DNA of 64,000 bases from assembly GCF_035510375.1 (NCBI RefSeq), contig NZ_DATKHG010000003.1, one strand, 5' to 3'. Position numbers and translations under genes: made by a program. Below are positions 1-7,358 of the stretch, piece by piece; position 1 is the first letter of the stretch, and each line of letters opens with the position of its first letter. The notes beneath the pieces were generated by a model. It ran no database searches. It was given only the letters and a program-made list of their open reading frames with translations, and was not told where the DNA came from. Source of the DNA: Paenibacillus_I sp035510375 (GTDB lineage: Bacteria > Bacillota > Bacilli > Paenibacillales > Paenibacillaceae).

Positions 1-689
1 TCGTCGGTAACCGTCACCTTAAGGCCCGAATTGAGGAAGGCGATCTCCTGCAGACGCTCGGAAAGCGTTTCGTAATTAATGGCGATGCTGCCGTGAAATA
101 CGCGGGCGTCGGGCTTGAATGTCACCTTCGTCCCCGTCTGCCGGGTATTCCCGATCACCTCAAGGCCGGTCACCGGCTCGCCCACATGCTCCTTGCCCTG
201 CTTGTCGACCCAGTATTCGAAACGCTGTTTATGGATTTTGCCGTCGCGGAAAATCTCGACCTCGAGCCACTCCGACAGCGCGTTCGTGACCGATGCGCCG
301 ACGCCGTGCAGGCCGCCCGATTTCTTGTAGCCCCCGCCGCCGAACTTGCCTCCCGCGTGCAGAATCGTGAAGACGACCTGCGGCGTCGGAATGCCGGTCT
401 TGTGCATGCCGGTCGGAATGCCGCGGCCGTTGTCGCGCACGGTCACCGAGTTGTCCCTATGTACCGTCACTTCGATCGCCGAGCAATGCTTCGCCAGATG
501 CTCGTCGACCGCATTGTCGACGATTTCCCACACGAGATGGTGCAAGCCCGACGAGGACGTGCTGCCGATATACATCCCCGGCCGCTTCCGAACCGCCGTC
601 AATCCCTCCAGCACTTGTATGTCGTCCGCTTCGTAATTACGATTCGCGATTGCCGCTTCGTCTGTGAACAGATCCATTTGGTCGGCCAT
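1..689 (-). CDS. parE: DNA topoisomerase IV subunit B, N-terminal part (cut by window edge)
   Basis: The first 229 residues of a type IIA topoisomerase B subunit; the rest lies beyond base 1. ParE hydrolyses ATP to drive strand passage and decatenates chromosomes together with ParC. The GHKL ATPase fold is visible: 'EIVDNAVDE' at about residues 55-63 carries the Mg/ATP-binding Glu and Asn, followed by 'DNGRGIPTGMH' and the glycine-rich lid 'GGLHGVGASV'. The phrase PTGMHK favours ParE over GyrB, which usually has PVGIHE there. The ATG at 687-689 follows an AGGGGG ribosome binding site. GyrB remains the alternative because the diagnostic C-terminal part is missing. Confidence 0.85.
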   Translation of the reverse strand, partial: MADQMDLFTDEAAIANRNYEADDIQVLEGLTAVRKRPGMYIGSTSSSGLHHLVWEIVDNAVDEHLAKHCSAIEVTVHRDNSVTVRDNGRGIPTGMHKTGIPTPQVVFTILHAGGKFGGGGYKKSGGLHGVGASVTNALSEWLEVEIFRDGKIHKQRFEYWVDKQGKEHVGEPVTGLEVIGNTRQTGTKVTFKPDARVFHGSIAINYETLSERLQEIAFLNSGLKVTVTD

Positions 690-817
690 ACGCGTCCCCC
701 CTATCTTCAATCGCCCGGTCATTCGTCATGCCCAACCGGGTCCGGCGACATCAACCTTGCCATGCGTTATAATGAGTGCCGAAAAAACAAACATACATTC
801 GGCAAACAAAACCTATT

Positions 818-1798
818 TTAATTCATTATGTCCTGTTTAGTAAAGACGACAAACGAAACGATCAGCGAGACCGCGGACCAAACCGTGAGCACGCCCAGCG
901 AAAAAGGCAGCGTCATTCCCGCGATCGGCGGGGGCGTGCCCTCCAGATAACCGGTGAGTTCAAGATTTACGGCGAACAAATATTTCGCGCTGTTCCAGGA
1001 CGACGCCATGGCCGTAAGGATCGTGCCGGCGATGATGGCCGCCATCATCGTGACGATGCTGGCGGCCGTGCTGCGGACGAGCACCGACACCATCACCGCG
1101 AGCAAGGCGACGGTCATGGCAGAGAACCAGATGAGCCCGCCTTGCATCAGCAGGAAAAGCCATTGCGGAACCGCGCGCACGAATTCGGTGCCCAGCTCCG
1201 CGCCGTTCACGGCAAAGCCGGTAAATACCGGCGCGTCCCAGCCTCCGTATCCGAAGAACATACCGGATATGCCGTAGCTGAGCGCCGCCGCCGTTACCAG
1301 AATGAGCGACACGTACAAGGTGAGCGCGGCCAGCTTCGCGAGCAATATTTTCCACCGGCGGACCGGCCTCGTCAGCAGCATCTTGATCGTGCCCGCCGTC
1401 CGTTCGCCCGACACGAGATCGCCGGCCACGGCCAGCACCAGAAGCGGAATGAACAGGGTGACGGAATTGCCCAGAAATTCGCGTGTGAACGTAACGCCGC
1501 TGGGGCTGTTCGGATTGACGTCGTGATCGAGATAATATTGAAGCTGCTGGACGACGACCTTGCGGTACGTCTTCCATTCCTCCGGAATGCGGTCGCTCGC
1601 AAGCATGTTCTGATAATCGGTGATCTGCTGCAGCAGCCGGTTCCGCCAATCCTTGTCCTGGCTGCTTTCGGAAATTTTCAGCTGCGCATAAGTGAAAATC
1701 GGGATAAGGACGAGCAGAATCAGCACCACAACGCAGAACCGCTTCTTTTTCCAAATCTTCAACGTTTCGTTCTCGATCAACGGCAGCAGATTACGCAA
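818..1798 (-). CDS. ABC-2 type transporter permease
   Basis: A 326-residue membrane protein with about six hydrophobic segments: one near residues 20-40, a long extracytoplasmic stretch, then five more. The pattern fits the ABC-2 permeases of bacitracin/lantibiotic-type or Na+ exporters. The start is a TTG (1796-1798) behind GGAGGGGGAGG. Its first codons overlap the last codons of the ATPase gene by 8 bp, so translation is probably coupled and the two proteins form one transporter. The substrate cannot be told from sequence. No two-component system lies next to it, which would have pointed to peptide-antibiotic resistance. Confidence 0.85.
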   Translation of the reverse strand: MRNLLPLIENETLKIWKKKRFCVVVLILLVLIPIFTYAQLKISESSQDKDWRNRLLQQITDYQNMLASDRIPEEWKTYRKVVVQQLQYYLDHDVNPNSPSGVTFTREFLGNSVTLFIPLLVLAVAGDLVSGERTAGTIKMLLTRPVRRWKILLAKLAALTLYVSLILVTAAALSYGISGMFFGYGGWDAPVFTGFAVNGAELGTEFVRAVPQWLFLLMQGGLIWFSAMTVALLAVMVSVLVRSTAASIVTMMAAIIAGTILTAMASSWNSAKYLFAVNLELTGYLEGTPPPIAGMTLPFSLGVLTVWSAVSLIVSFVVFTKQDIMN

Positions 1799-2840
1799 TG
1801 CCCTCCCCCTCCGTCATCGTCAAAAATAACGCCTCCAGCGTGGGCGCCACCCGCTGAACGGCCTGCACACCGATGCCTCGGCGCACCAATAGTTCGACCG
1901 CTGCGGGTATTTGTTCGGCACTCATCACCGTTACGACGGCACCCGGCAGCACGGCCAGTACGCTCTCGTCGATGCGATGCCCGCCCGGCGGGACAATGCG
2001 GATGTCAGGCATCGATTCGAGGGCGGCGCTCCCCGCTTCCGGCCGGTCGAACTGCCAAACGACATAAGAGCCGGCTTGTTTGACCAGCTCTTCGACGCTT
2101 CCTACGGCAAGCACGCTCCCTGACGAGATGATCGCCACTCGGTCGCACATGAGCTGTATTTCGCTGAGCAGATGGCTGCTTATGAACAGGCTCATGCCTT
2201 GCGCCGCCAATCCGCGAATAAACTCGCGCAGCTCCTTGATGCCCTTGGGATCGAGTCCGTTCGTCGGTTCGTCCAGAATGAGCAGCCGGGGCCTTCCGAG
2301 CAGCGCCTGCGCGATGCCGAGCCGCTGCCGCATGCCGAGCGAATACGTCTTCACCTTGTCGCCGATCCGCTGCTCAAGACCGACGATGCCGACGACCTCG
2401 CGGATTCGGGCGTCGTCGACGCCGGTTTGCATGCGGGCGAAATGCTGAAGATTTTCCAGGCCGGTCAGGTACGGGTAAACCTCCGGATTTTCGACGATGC
2501 AGCCGACGTGGCGAAGCGCCTGCTCCGGCTGTTTGTGCACGTTGAAGCCGCAGAGGCGCACCTCGCCTTCCGTCGGTTTGATGAGATCGACCAGCATGCG
2601 GATTGTCGTCGTTTTGCCGGAGCCGTTCGGACCGAGGAATCCGAAAATTTCACCCGCGCGCACCTCGAAGCCGACGCCGTGAATGATCCATTTGCCGCGT
2701 ATTCGTTTTTTCAGTCCGCGGACGGACAATACGGGTTCGGCGGCTTGCGCGGTTTGTTCGGGTTGTGCCGTCTGCGCGCGTTGTGCGGCCTGTTCGGGTT
2801 GTGCGCTTCCGGCTGTCGCCGGAGGTTCGTGAAGAGACAT
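1791..2840 (-). CDS. ABC transporter ATP-binding protein
   Basis: Nucleotide-binding subunit of the two-gene ABC-2 exporter. Walker A is 'GPNGSGKTT', the signature is 'YSLGMRQRLG', Walker B is 'LLILDEPTNGLDP', and the switch histidine is in 'SSHLL'. After the ATPase domain comes a C-terminal region of about 90 residues as in BcrA/CcmA-like proteins. An Ala/Gln/Pro/Glu-rich low-complexity leader of about 35 residues precedes the ATPase fold, which is unusual. The ATG at 2838-2840 was chosen because GGAGG ends about 11 bases before it; an ATG six codons further upstream overlaps that Shine-Dalgarno and cannot use it. Confidence 0.9.
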   Translation of the reverse strand: MSLHEPPATAGSAQPEQAAQRAQTAQPEQTAQAAEPVLSVRGLKKRIRGKWIIHGVGFEVRAGEIFGFLGPNGSGKTTTIRMLVDLIKPTEGEVRLCGFNVHKQPEQALRHVGCIVENPEVYPYLTGLENLQHFARMQTGVDDARIREVVGIVGLEQRIGDKVKTYSLGMRQRLGIAQALLGRPRLLILDEPTNGLDPKGIKELREFIRGLAAQGMSLFISSHLLSEIQLMCDRVAIISSGSVLAVGSVEELVKQAGSYVVWQFDRPEAGSAALESMPDIRIVPPGGHRIDESVLAVLPGAVVTVMSAEQIPAAVELLVRRGIGVQAVQRVAPTLEALFLTMTEGEGIA

Positions 2841-2912
2841 TCGTATGCAAACCTCCATTCCGTCGTGCGGGCGATTGAGCGGATACCGGGGTGGAACCGA
2901 CGACGCAGTTTT

Positions 2913-3863
2913 TCACTCGAGCGTTTGTGCGATCCGTTCGGCAATCGCGGCATATCCGTCCCCATTCGGGTGAAAACGATCCTGCGACAAATGGCGGCTT
3001 ATCGCCGTCTCGAAAAGGTCGGCCGTGGGCACCAGCGTCATGTTGGGATACCGTTGCAGCATGCCGTAAGCCTCGCGATTCCAGTCCTGGACGACCAGAC
3101 TTCCCGTGCGAAGCTCCGGTATGTCGTAAAAAGGGTTGTACAGCCCGACGTACACGACTGACGCCTCCGGGTTGATTTCATGCAGCCGGTCGATGACCCG
3201 CTCCAGCCTTTCAAGGCCTTCCCCCAGCCGCTGCTTGGACTGCCGCGGATCCAGCGCAACGCGGGAAGCCGGGCCGGGCGCAGTGACAGCGGCCTGATCG
3301 GGGGCCGCGCCGCGCAGTGTGCCGGGCGGTGTGCCGGGCGGTGTGCCGGGGGCTGCGCCTTGGCGACTCGCTTCTGCGGGGAAACCCTTGTCGGCAACGG
3401 CCAGTCCGGATTCCGTTTGCGCGAACTGAAACAGGTCGTTGCCGCCGATCGTGAACAGGATGAGATTCGCCCGGCTCAAAGCCATCGTATACGCATCGTC
3501 TTCGGCTAGGCGCTCCGCCAGCTCGTCCGCCCGCAGTCCGCTCACCCCCAGATTGTTCAAAATTTCAACGGGTTTGCCGGTTTTCTTTTGCAGTAATGAG
3601 GCCGTACGCTTCACATAGCCCTCGCCGCTCGCATCGCCGATGCCTTGGGTCAACGAGTCGCCGATCGCCACGATGCGGTAGCCTTCCCGTACAGAGGGAG
3701 GCCGGCTGCCCGTCCCAGGCGAGGGCTCCGGATCGGCTGCCGGACGGGGAGCCGGCGGGTTGAGCAGCTCGTTAACCGCGTAGCCGAAACCGAACAGCAA
3801 CAGCAGCGTTGCGGCCAACGACGTAAATCCGATCGTGCGCCAAAGCGCTTTTGTTTGCATCAT
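2913..3863 (-). CDS. SGNH/GDSL-family hydrolase, membrane-anchored or secreted
   Basis: A 316-residue esterase/lipase-type protein. An N-terminal hydrophobic segment (about residues 9-28) acts as signal anchor, then a Pro-rich linker. Block I 'AIGDSLTQGIGD' carries the catalytic Ser, 'GGNDLF' is block III with the oxyanion Asn, and 'DRFHPNGDGY' near the C-terminus carries the Asp-His pair, so the active site is complete. In the middle a stretch rich in PGTP units, encoded by 12-bp tandem repeats, interrupts the fold. Two adjacent ATGs (3861-3863 and 3858-3860) follow AAGGGGG; the first is used here. The natural substrate (lipid, acetylated glycan or peptidoglycan) is not known. It stands alone between the ABC-2 operon and purT. 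Confidence 0.85.
   Translation of the reverse strand: MMQTKALWRTIGFTSLAATLLLLFGFGYAVNELLNPPAPRPAADPEPSPGTGSRPPSVREGYRIVAIGDSLTQGIGDASGEGYVKRTASLLQKKTGKPVEILNNLGVSGLRADELAERLAEDDAYTMALSRANLILFTIGGNDLFQFAQTESGLAVADKGFPAEASRQGAAPGTPPGTPPGTLRGAAPDQAAVTAPGPASRVALDPRQSKQRLGEGLERLERVIDRLHEINPEASVVYVGLYNPFYDIPELRTGSLVVQDWNREAYGMLQRYPNMTLVPTADLFETAISRHLSQDRFHPNGDGYAAIAERIAQTLE
3317..3352 (+). repeat. 12-bp tandem repeat inside the SGNH hydrolase gene (3 units)
   Basis: Three head-to-tail copies of GTGTGCCGGGCG, the last with one change. They are in frame on the minus strand and encode a PGTP-type flexible insert. The unit is a multiple of three, so unit gain or loss would change protein length without breaking the frame. 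Confidence 0.85.
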
Positions 3864-3980
3864 GCGATCCCCCTTTCCGGCATCTTCTGAATCCGACAAG
3901 ATTCGAGTTAATTACTTTTACCTTACTGGTTTCGTCCAGGATTTGCAAATGCTTGGAAACGGTATGCGCACTGCTGCCTG

Positions 3981-4197
3981 CGACATTCTGCTCCTTACTG
4001 CTGCCCATCTGCCCGATACCGGCCAATTAACCGACATTCTGCTTCTTACTGCTGCCGTCCCGCTCCACGCCGACTATTTAACCGACATTCTGCTTCTTAC
4101 TCTAAGTGCGCTAGGACACTTACAGCTCTGCCCCCACCTTCCGCTCCACGCCCTAAGGTGCGCCGGACACTTACAGCCCCGCTCCCACCTTCAACTT
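3981..4197. repeat. Degenerate 51-bp tandem repeat array in the 3900-4302 intergenic stretch
   Basis: CGACATTCTGCTYCTTACT occurs at 3981, 4032 and 4083, exactly 51 bp apart. The array continues with a second variant in which GGACACTTACAG occurs at 4114 and 4165, again 51 bp apart. The two variants share ACTTAC and GCTCCACGCC blocks, so they look like diverged forms of one unit. The region lies between the end of purT and the start of the SGNH gene, both on the minus strand. Because 51 bp is 17 codons, open frames run through the array on both strands, but no credible ribosome binding site or known protein is seen. Spacers are not unique and repeats are not identical, so this is not a CRISPR array. 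Confidence 0.8.
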
Positions 4198-4219
4198 TGA
4201 CTCCTGCAAGCGTCTGCAT

Positions 4220-4286
4220 AAAAACAGACCCGGCCGGCCGCGGACGAGCCGGATCGTGACCGGCCGCCGCAAGCCGGAACCGGGTC
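4220..4286 (-). terminator. Probable rho-independent terminator of purT
   Basis: Read on the minus strand just after purT, GACCCGG (4286-4280) pairs with CCGGGTC (4233-4227) around further GC-rich inverted segments (CCGG and CGGCCG blocks). A TGTTTTT tail follows. The stem is long and branched, so the exact fold is not certain. Confidence 0.55.
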
Positions 4287-4302
4287 CGGTTCAGCCGCTT
4301 GC

Positions 4303-5484
4303 TCAAGCTTCGTATGAGATGCGGAGCGATTCCGCCGCCTGCCGGGCAAGCTCCCGCGCGCCGTCCGTCGTGTCGGCCGTGCTGAGCGCCACCGCCATCC
4401 GCCGGCCCGGCTTCGTCTCCGGCTTGCCGAACACGCGCACCTGCGTATTCGGCAGCGCCAGGGCGTCCTCAAGCCCGCCGATGCGGAATGCCGCCGCTTC
4501 CCGGTCGGCCTTCAGCGTATGCGAAGCGCCGGGTGTCAGAAGCCGGATCGTCGGGATCGGAAGCCCGAGAATGGCCCGGGCATGCAGTGCAAATTCGGAC
4601 AGGTCCTGCGTGACCATCGTCACCATGCCGGTGTCGTGCGGCCGCGGGGATACTTCGCTGAACAGCACGCCCTCCCGGGTCAGAAACAGCTCGACGCCGT
4701 AGATACCGTACCCGCCGAGCGCTTCGGTCACCGAACGCGCAATCCGTTCGGCCTGCTCCCGGTCGCGTTCGCTGACGTCATGAGGCTGCCACGACTCGAT
4801 GTAATCGCCGTCCTTCTGCACATGGCCGATGGGCGGGCAGAAGGACGTGCCCGACACCGAACGGACGGTCAGCAGCGTAATTTCCGACTCGAAATGGATG
4901 AACCCTTCGACGATCACCCGCGTCTTCTTCGCGCGACCTCCTTCCATCGCGTAATTCCAGCAGCCTTCGACTTCGGCCGCCGAACGGCAGACGCTCTGCC
5001 CTTTGCCCGACGAGCTCATAATCGGCTTGATGACGCAAGGGGTTCCGAGCTCTTCCACGGCCGCGCGGAGCTCGTCCAGCGTATCCGCGAACCGATACGG
5101 CGCAGTCGGCAGGCCGAGCGTCTCCGCGGCAAGCCGGCGAATGCCCTCGCGATCCATCGTCAGCTGAGCGGCTCGCGCCGTCGGCACGACGCGGCAGCCC
5201 TCCCGCTCCAGTTCAACGAGCGTTGCGGTGGCGATTGCCTCAATTTCCGGCACGATCAAATCCGGCTTCTCCTGGGCAATCACCTTCCGCAATGCCGCGC
5301 CGTCAAGCATGTCGATTACATAATTGCGATGGGCCACCTGCATCGCAGGCGCGCCCGCGTAGCGGTCGACCGCGATCGTCTCGATGCCGAGCCGCTGCGC
5401 TTCGATCGCGACCTCCTTGCCGAGCTCTCCCGAGCCCAGAAGCATCATACGCCGCGCTTGCGGCGTCAATGGGGAACCGTACAT
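4303..5484 (-). CDS. purT: Formate-dependent phosphoribosylglycinamide formyltransferase (GAR transformylase 2)
   Basis: A 393-residue ATP-grasp enzyme, the same length as E. coli PurT. It makes formyl-GAR from GAR, formate and ATP in de novo purine synthesis, bypassing the folate-dependent PurN step. The N-terminal nucleotide-binding part has 'LLGSGELGKE'; the ATP-grasp part has 'VIKPIMSSSGKGQS' and 'SEVSPRPHDTGMVT'. The ATG at 5482-5484 was chosen from family length and from GGAGG about 11 bases upstream; the frame stays open to 5544, into the end of the ABC exporter gene. That GGAGG lies in a perfect hairpin (5491-5529), so initiation may be controlled. It stands apart from other purine genes in this window. 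Confidence 0.93.
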   Translation of the reverse strand: MYGSPLTPQARRMMLLGSGELGKEVAIEAQRLGIETIAVDRYAGAPAMQVAHRNYVIDMLDGAALRKVIAQEKPDLIVPEIEAIATATLVELEREGCRVVPTARAAQLTMDREGIRRLAAETLGLPTAPYRFADTLDELRAAVEELGTPCVIKPIMSSSGKGQSVCRSAAEVEGCWNYAMEGGRAKKTRVIVEGFIHFESEITLLTVRSVSGTSFCPPIGHVQKDGDYIESWQPHDVSERDREQAERIARSVTEALGGYGIYGVELFLTREGVLFSEVSPRPHDTGMVTMVTQDLSEFALHARAILGLPIPTIRLLTPGASHTLKADREAAAFRIGGLEDALALPNTQVRVFGKPETKPGRRMAVALSTADTTDGARELARQAAESLRISYEA

Positions 5485-5490
5485 AGCAAA

Positions 5491-5529
5491 AGGAACCTCC
5501 CGGTTTTTTCTTCCATTGTGGAGGTTCCT
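5491..5529 (-). promoter_or_regulatory. Hairpin masking the purT Shine-Dalgarno
   Basis: On the purT mRNA strand AGGAACCTCC is followed, after 19 bases, by its perfect complement GGAGGTTCCT. The second arm contains the only good Shine-Dalgarno for the purT ATG, six bases further on. The hairpin lies in the 56-bp gap between the exporter stop (5541) and purT. It could hold back translation of purT or end part of the upstream transcripts, although only four U residues follow. The pairing is seen directly; the regulatory role is inferred. Confidence 0.6.
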
Positions 5530-5540
5530 GCGCCCAAAAG

Positions 5541-7358
5541 TCAAGCCGACAAAAACCGGTACTGCGCTTCGATCAAACCGTGATAGACGCCTTGACGCCG
5601 CATCAGCTCGTCATGATTGCCCTGTTCGACGATCCGCCCGTGATCCAGCACCACGATGCTGTCGGCATGACGGATCGTGGACAGCCGATGGGCGATGATG
5701 AACGACGTCCGCCCGAACAGCAGCGTTCGGAGCGCCTCCTGAATTTTGAGCTCGGTTTCGGTATCGATGCTGGCCGTCGCCTCGTCGAGAATCAGCACCC
5801 GCGGATCGGCGAGCAGCGCGCGCGCGAACGACAGCAGCTGACGCTGGCCCATGGACAGCACACTGCCGCGTTCCTGCACCTCGGTGTCATAGCCGTCGGG
5901 CAGCCCCATGATGAAATCGTGCGCGTTCACCGCCTGCGCCGCGAGCTCCACCTCTTCATCCGTCGCGTCAAGCCGGCCGTAGCGGATATTGTCGCGGATC
6001 GTGCCGGAGAAAATGAACGTGTCCTGCAGCACGATGCCCACCTGCGACCGCAAGCTTTCGATCGTGACGTCCCGGATGTCCGTTCCGTCGACAAGCACGC
6101 ATCCCTCGACCGGATCGTAAAACCGGCACAGCAGGTTGATGATCGTGCTTTTGCCCGAGCCCGTATGGCCGACCAGCGCGATCGACTGTCCCGCCTTCAC
6201 GTCGAGGCTGATGCCCTTCAGCGCCGGACGCCCTTTTTCATACTCGAATACGATCCGGTCGAACATGACGTCGCCGCGGATTTCCGGCAGCTCAGCCGCC
6301 TTATCCTTCTCCTTCACCGTCGGCTTCTCGTCGATGAATTCAAAAATCCGCTCGGACGACGCCATGGCGATCAGCAGCTGCGAATACATCTGGCCGAGCC
6401 GGTTGATCGGATCCCAGAAGTTGCCGATATAGTTGGCGAAGCCGACGAGCAGGCCGACGGTAATGGCCCCTGTCTGGACCAGGTTGGCACCGTACCAGAA
6501 AAGAATCAGCGTGCCGATTGCGGACGTGACCTCGATCACGGGCCCGAACATCTGGTTAAGCATCGACGCCTTGTTCCACGCCTTGCGGTTGACCGTGTTC
6601 ATCTGGTCGAAATAACCGATGTTCGCTTTTTCCTGCACGTAGGCCTGCGTCACCTTCACGCCCTGAATGCTCTCATTCAGATGAGAGTTGATGCGCGACT
6701 GCTTGATCCGGACATCCTGCCAGGCAAAACGAATCCGCTTCCGCAGCGCCGACGACACGATGAACATCAGCGGAACGGTGATCATGACCGCCAGGCCGAG
6801 CTTGAAATTCCAGGCGAGCAGGATGATGACGATCCCGACGAGCTGCACGCTGTCCATCATCAGGTTGACGACCCCGTTCGTAAAAAGGTCCTGCAGCGCG
6901 TTCACGTCATTCGTGACGCGGACGAGCACCGATCCCGCGGGGCGCTTGTCGTAAAAACGGAATGAGAGCTTCTGGATATGCGTGAAAAGGTCGTGGCGCA
7001 GATCGTATATGATCCGCTGCCCGATGACGTTCGTATAACGGATTCGATACGTGTTGGCCGCCCACTGCACGATGTACAGGCCGAACGCGATCGCGGCATA
7101 CGTATAAAGCTTCGTCAGGCTCGGTTCCCCTTGCTTCGGCGCGATCGCCTCGTCGATCGCGAGGATGATGATGGCCGGCACAGCGAGCCGGGTCAGCGTA
7201 CCCAGCACCATCATGACCAGCACGACCGGCAGCAGCTGCTTGCTGTAAGGCTTGATATATTTCATCAACCGGCTCAGCTGCGCCCAGTTGAACGGCTTTT
7301 CGATCAGCTCGTCGTCCTGGTAGACGAACCGCTCGTTTTTGCGCGCTTGCGAGTTCAA
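5541..7358 (-). CDS. Heterodimeric ABC exporter, subunit with intact Walker B (BmrD-like)
   Basis: A 605-residue half-transporter: six transmembrane helices (about residues 35-325) then an ATPase domain. Walker A is 'GHTGSGKST' and Walker B 'VLILDEATASID' with the catalytic Glu. The signature is degenerate, 'LSMGQRQ' instead of LSGGQ. The TTG start (7356-7358) follows GAAGGG and overlaps the TGA of the upstream subunit gene by 4 bp, so the two are translated together. Such pairs (BmrCD, YheIH, TM287/288 types) export drugs or lipids. The substrate is unknown here, and no adjacent regulator or leader peptide is evident. Confidence 0.9.
   Translation of the reverse strand: MNSQARKNERFVYQDDELIEKPFNWAQLSRLMKYIKPYSKQLLPVVLVMMVLGTLTRLAVPAIIILAIDEAIAPKQGEPSLTKLYTYAAIAFGLYIVQWAANTYRIRYTNVIGQRIIYDLRHDLFTHIQKLSFRFYDKRPAGSVLVRVTNDVNALQDLFTNGVVNLMMDSVQLVGIVIILLAWNFKLGLAVMITVPLMFIVSSALRKRIRFAWQDVRIKQSRINSHLNESIQGVKVTQAYVQEKANIGYFDQMNTVNRKAWNKASMLNQMFGPVIEVTSAIGTLILFWYGANLVQTGAITVGLLVGFANYIGNFWDPINRLGQMYSQLLIAMASSERIFEFIDEKPTVKEKDKAAELPEIRGDVMFDRIVFEYEKGRPALKGISLDVKAGQSIALVGHTGSGKSTIINLLCRFYDPVEGCVLVDGTDIRDVTIESLRSQVGIVLQDTFIFSGTIRDNIRYGRLDATDEEVELAAQAVNAHDFIMGLPDGYDTEVQERGSVLSMGQRQLLSFARALLADPRVLILDEATASIDTETELKIQEALRTLLFGRTSFIIAHRLSTIRHADSIVVLDHGRIVEQGNHDELMRRQGVYHGLIEAQYRFLSA

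Noticed and set aside
776..2083. Long plus-strand frame of 435 codons opposite the ABC-2 genes
   Set aside because: Arg/His-rich translation without family resemblance; it mirrors the minus-strand permease and ATPase genes, which have full motifs.
3981..4197. CRISPR array
   Set aside because: Units are tandem and degenerate with no unique spacers, and no cas genes are present.
3835..4200. Plus-strand frame with a 17-residue repeat (DILLLTAA) over the 51-bp array
   Set aside because: The frame is open only because the unit is 17 codons; no Shine-Dalgarno, no start context, and both strands are open.
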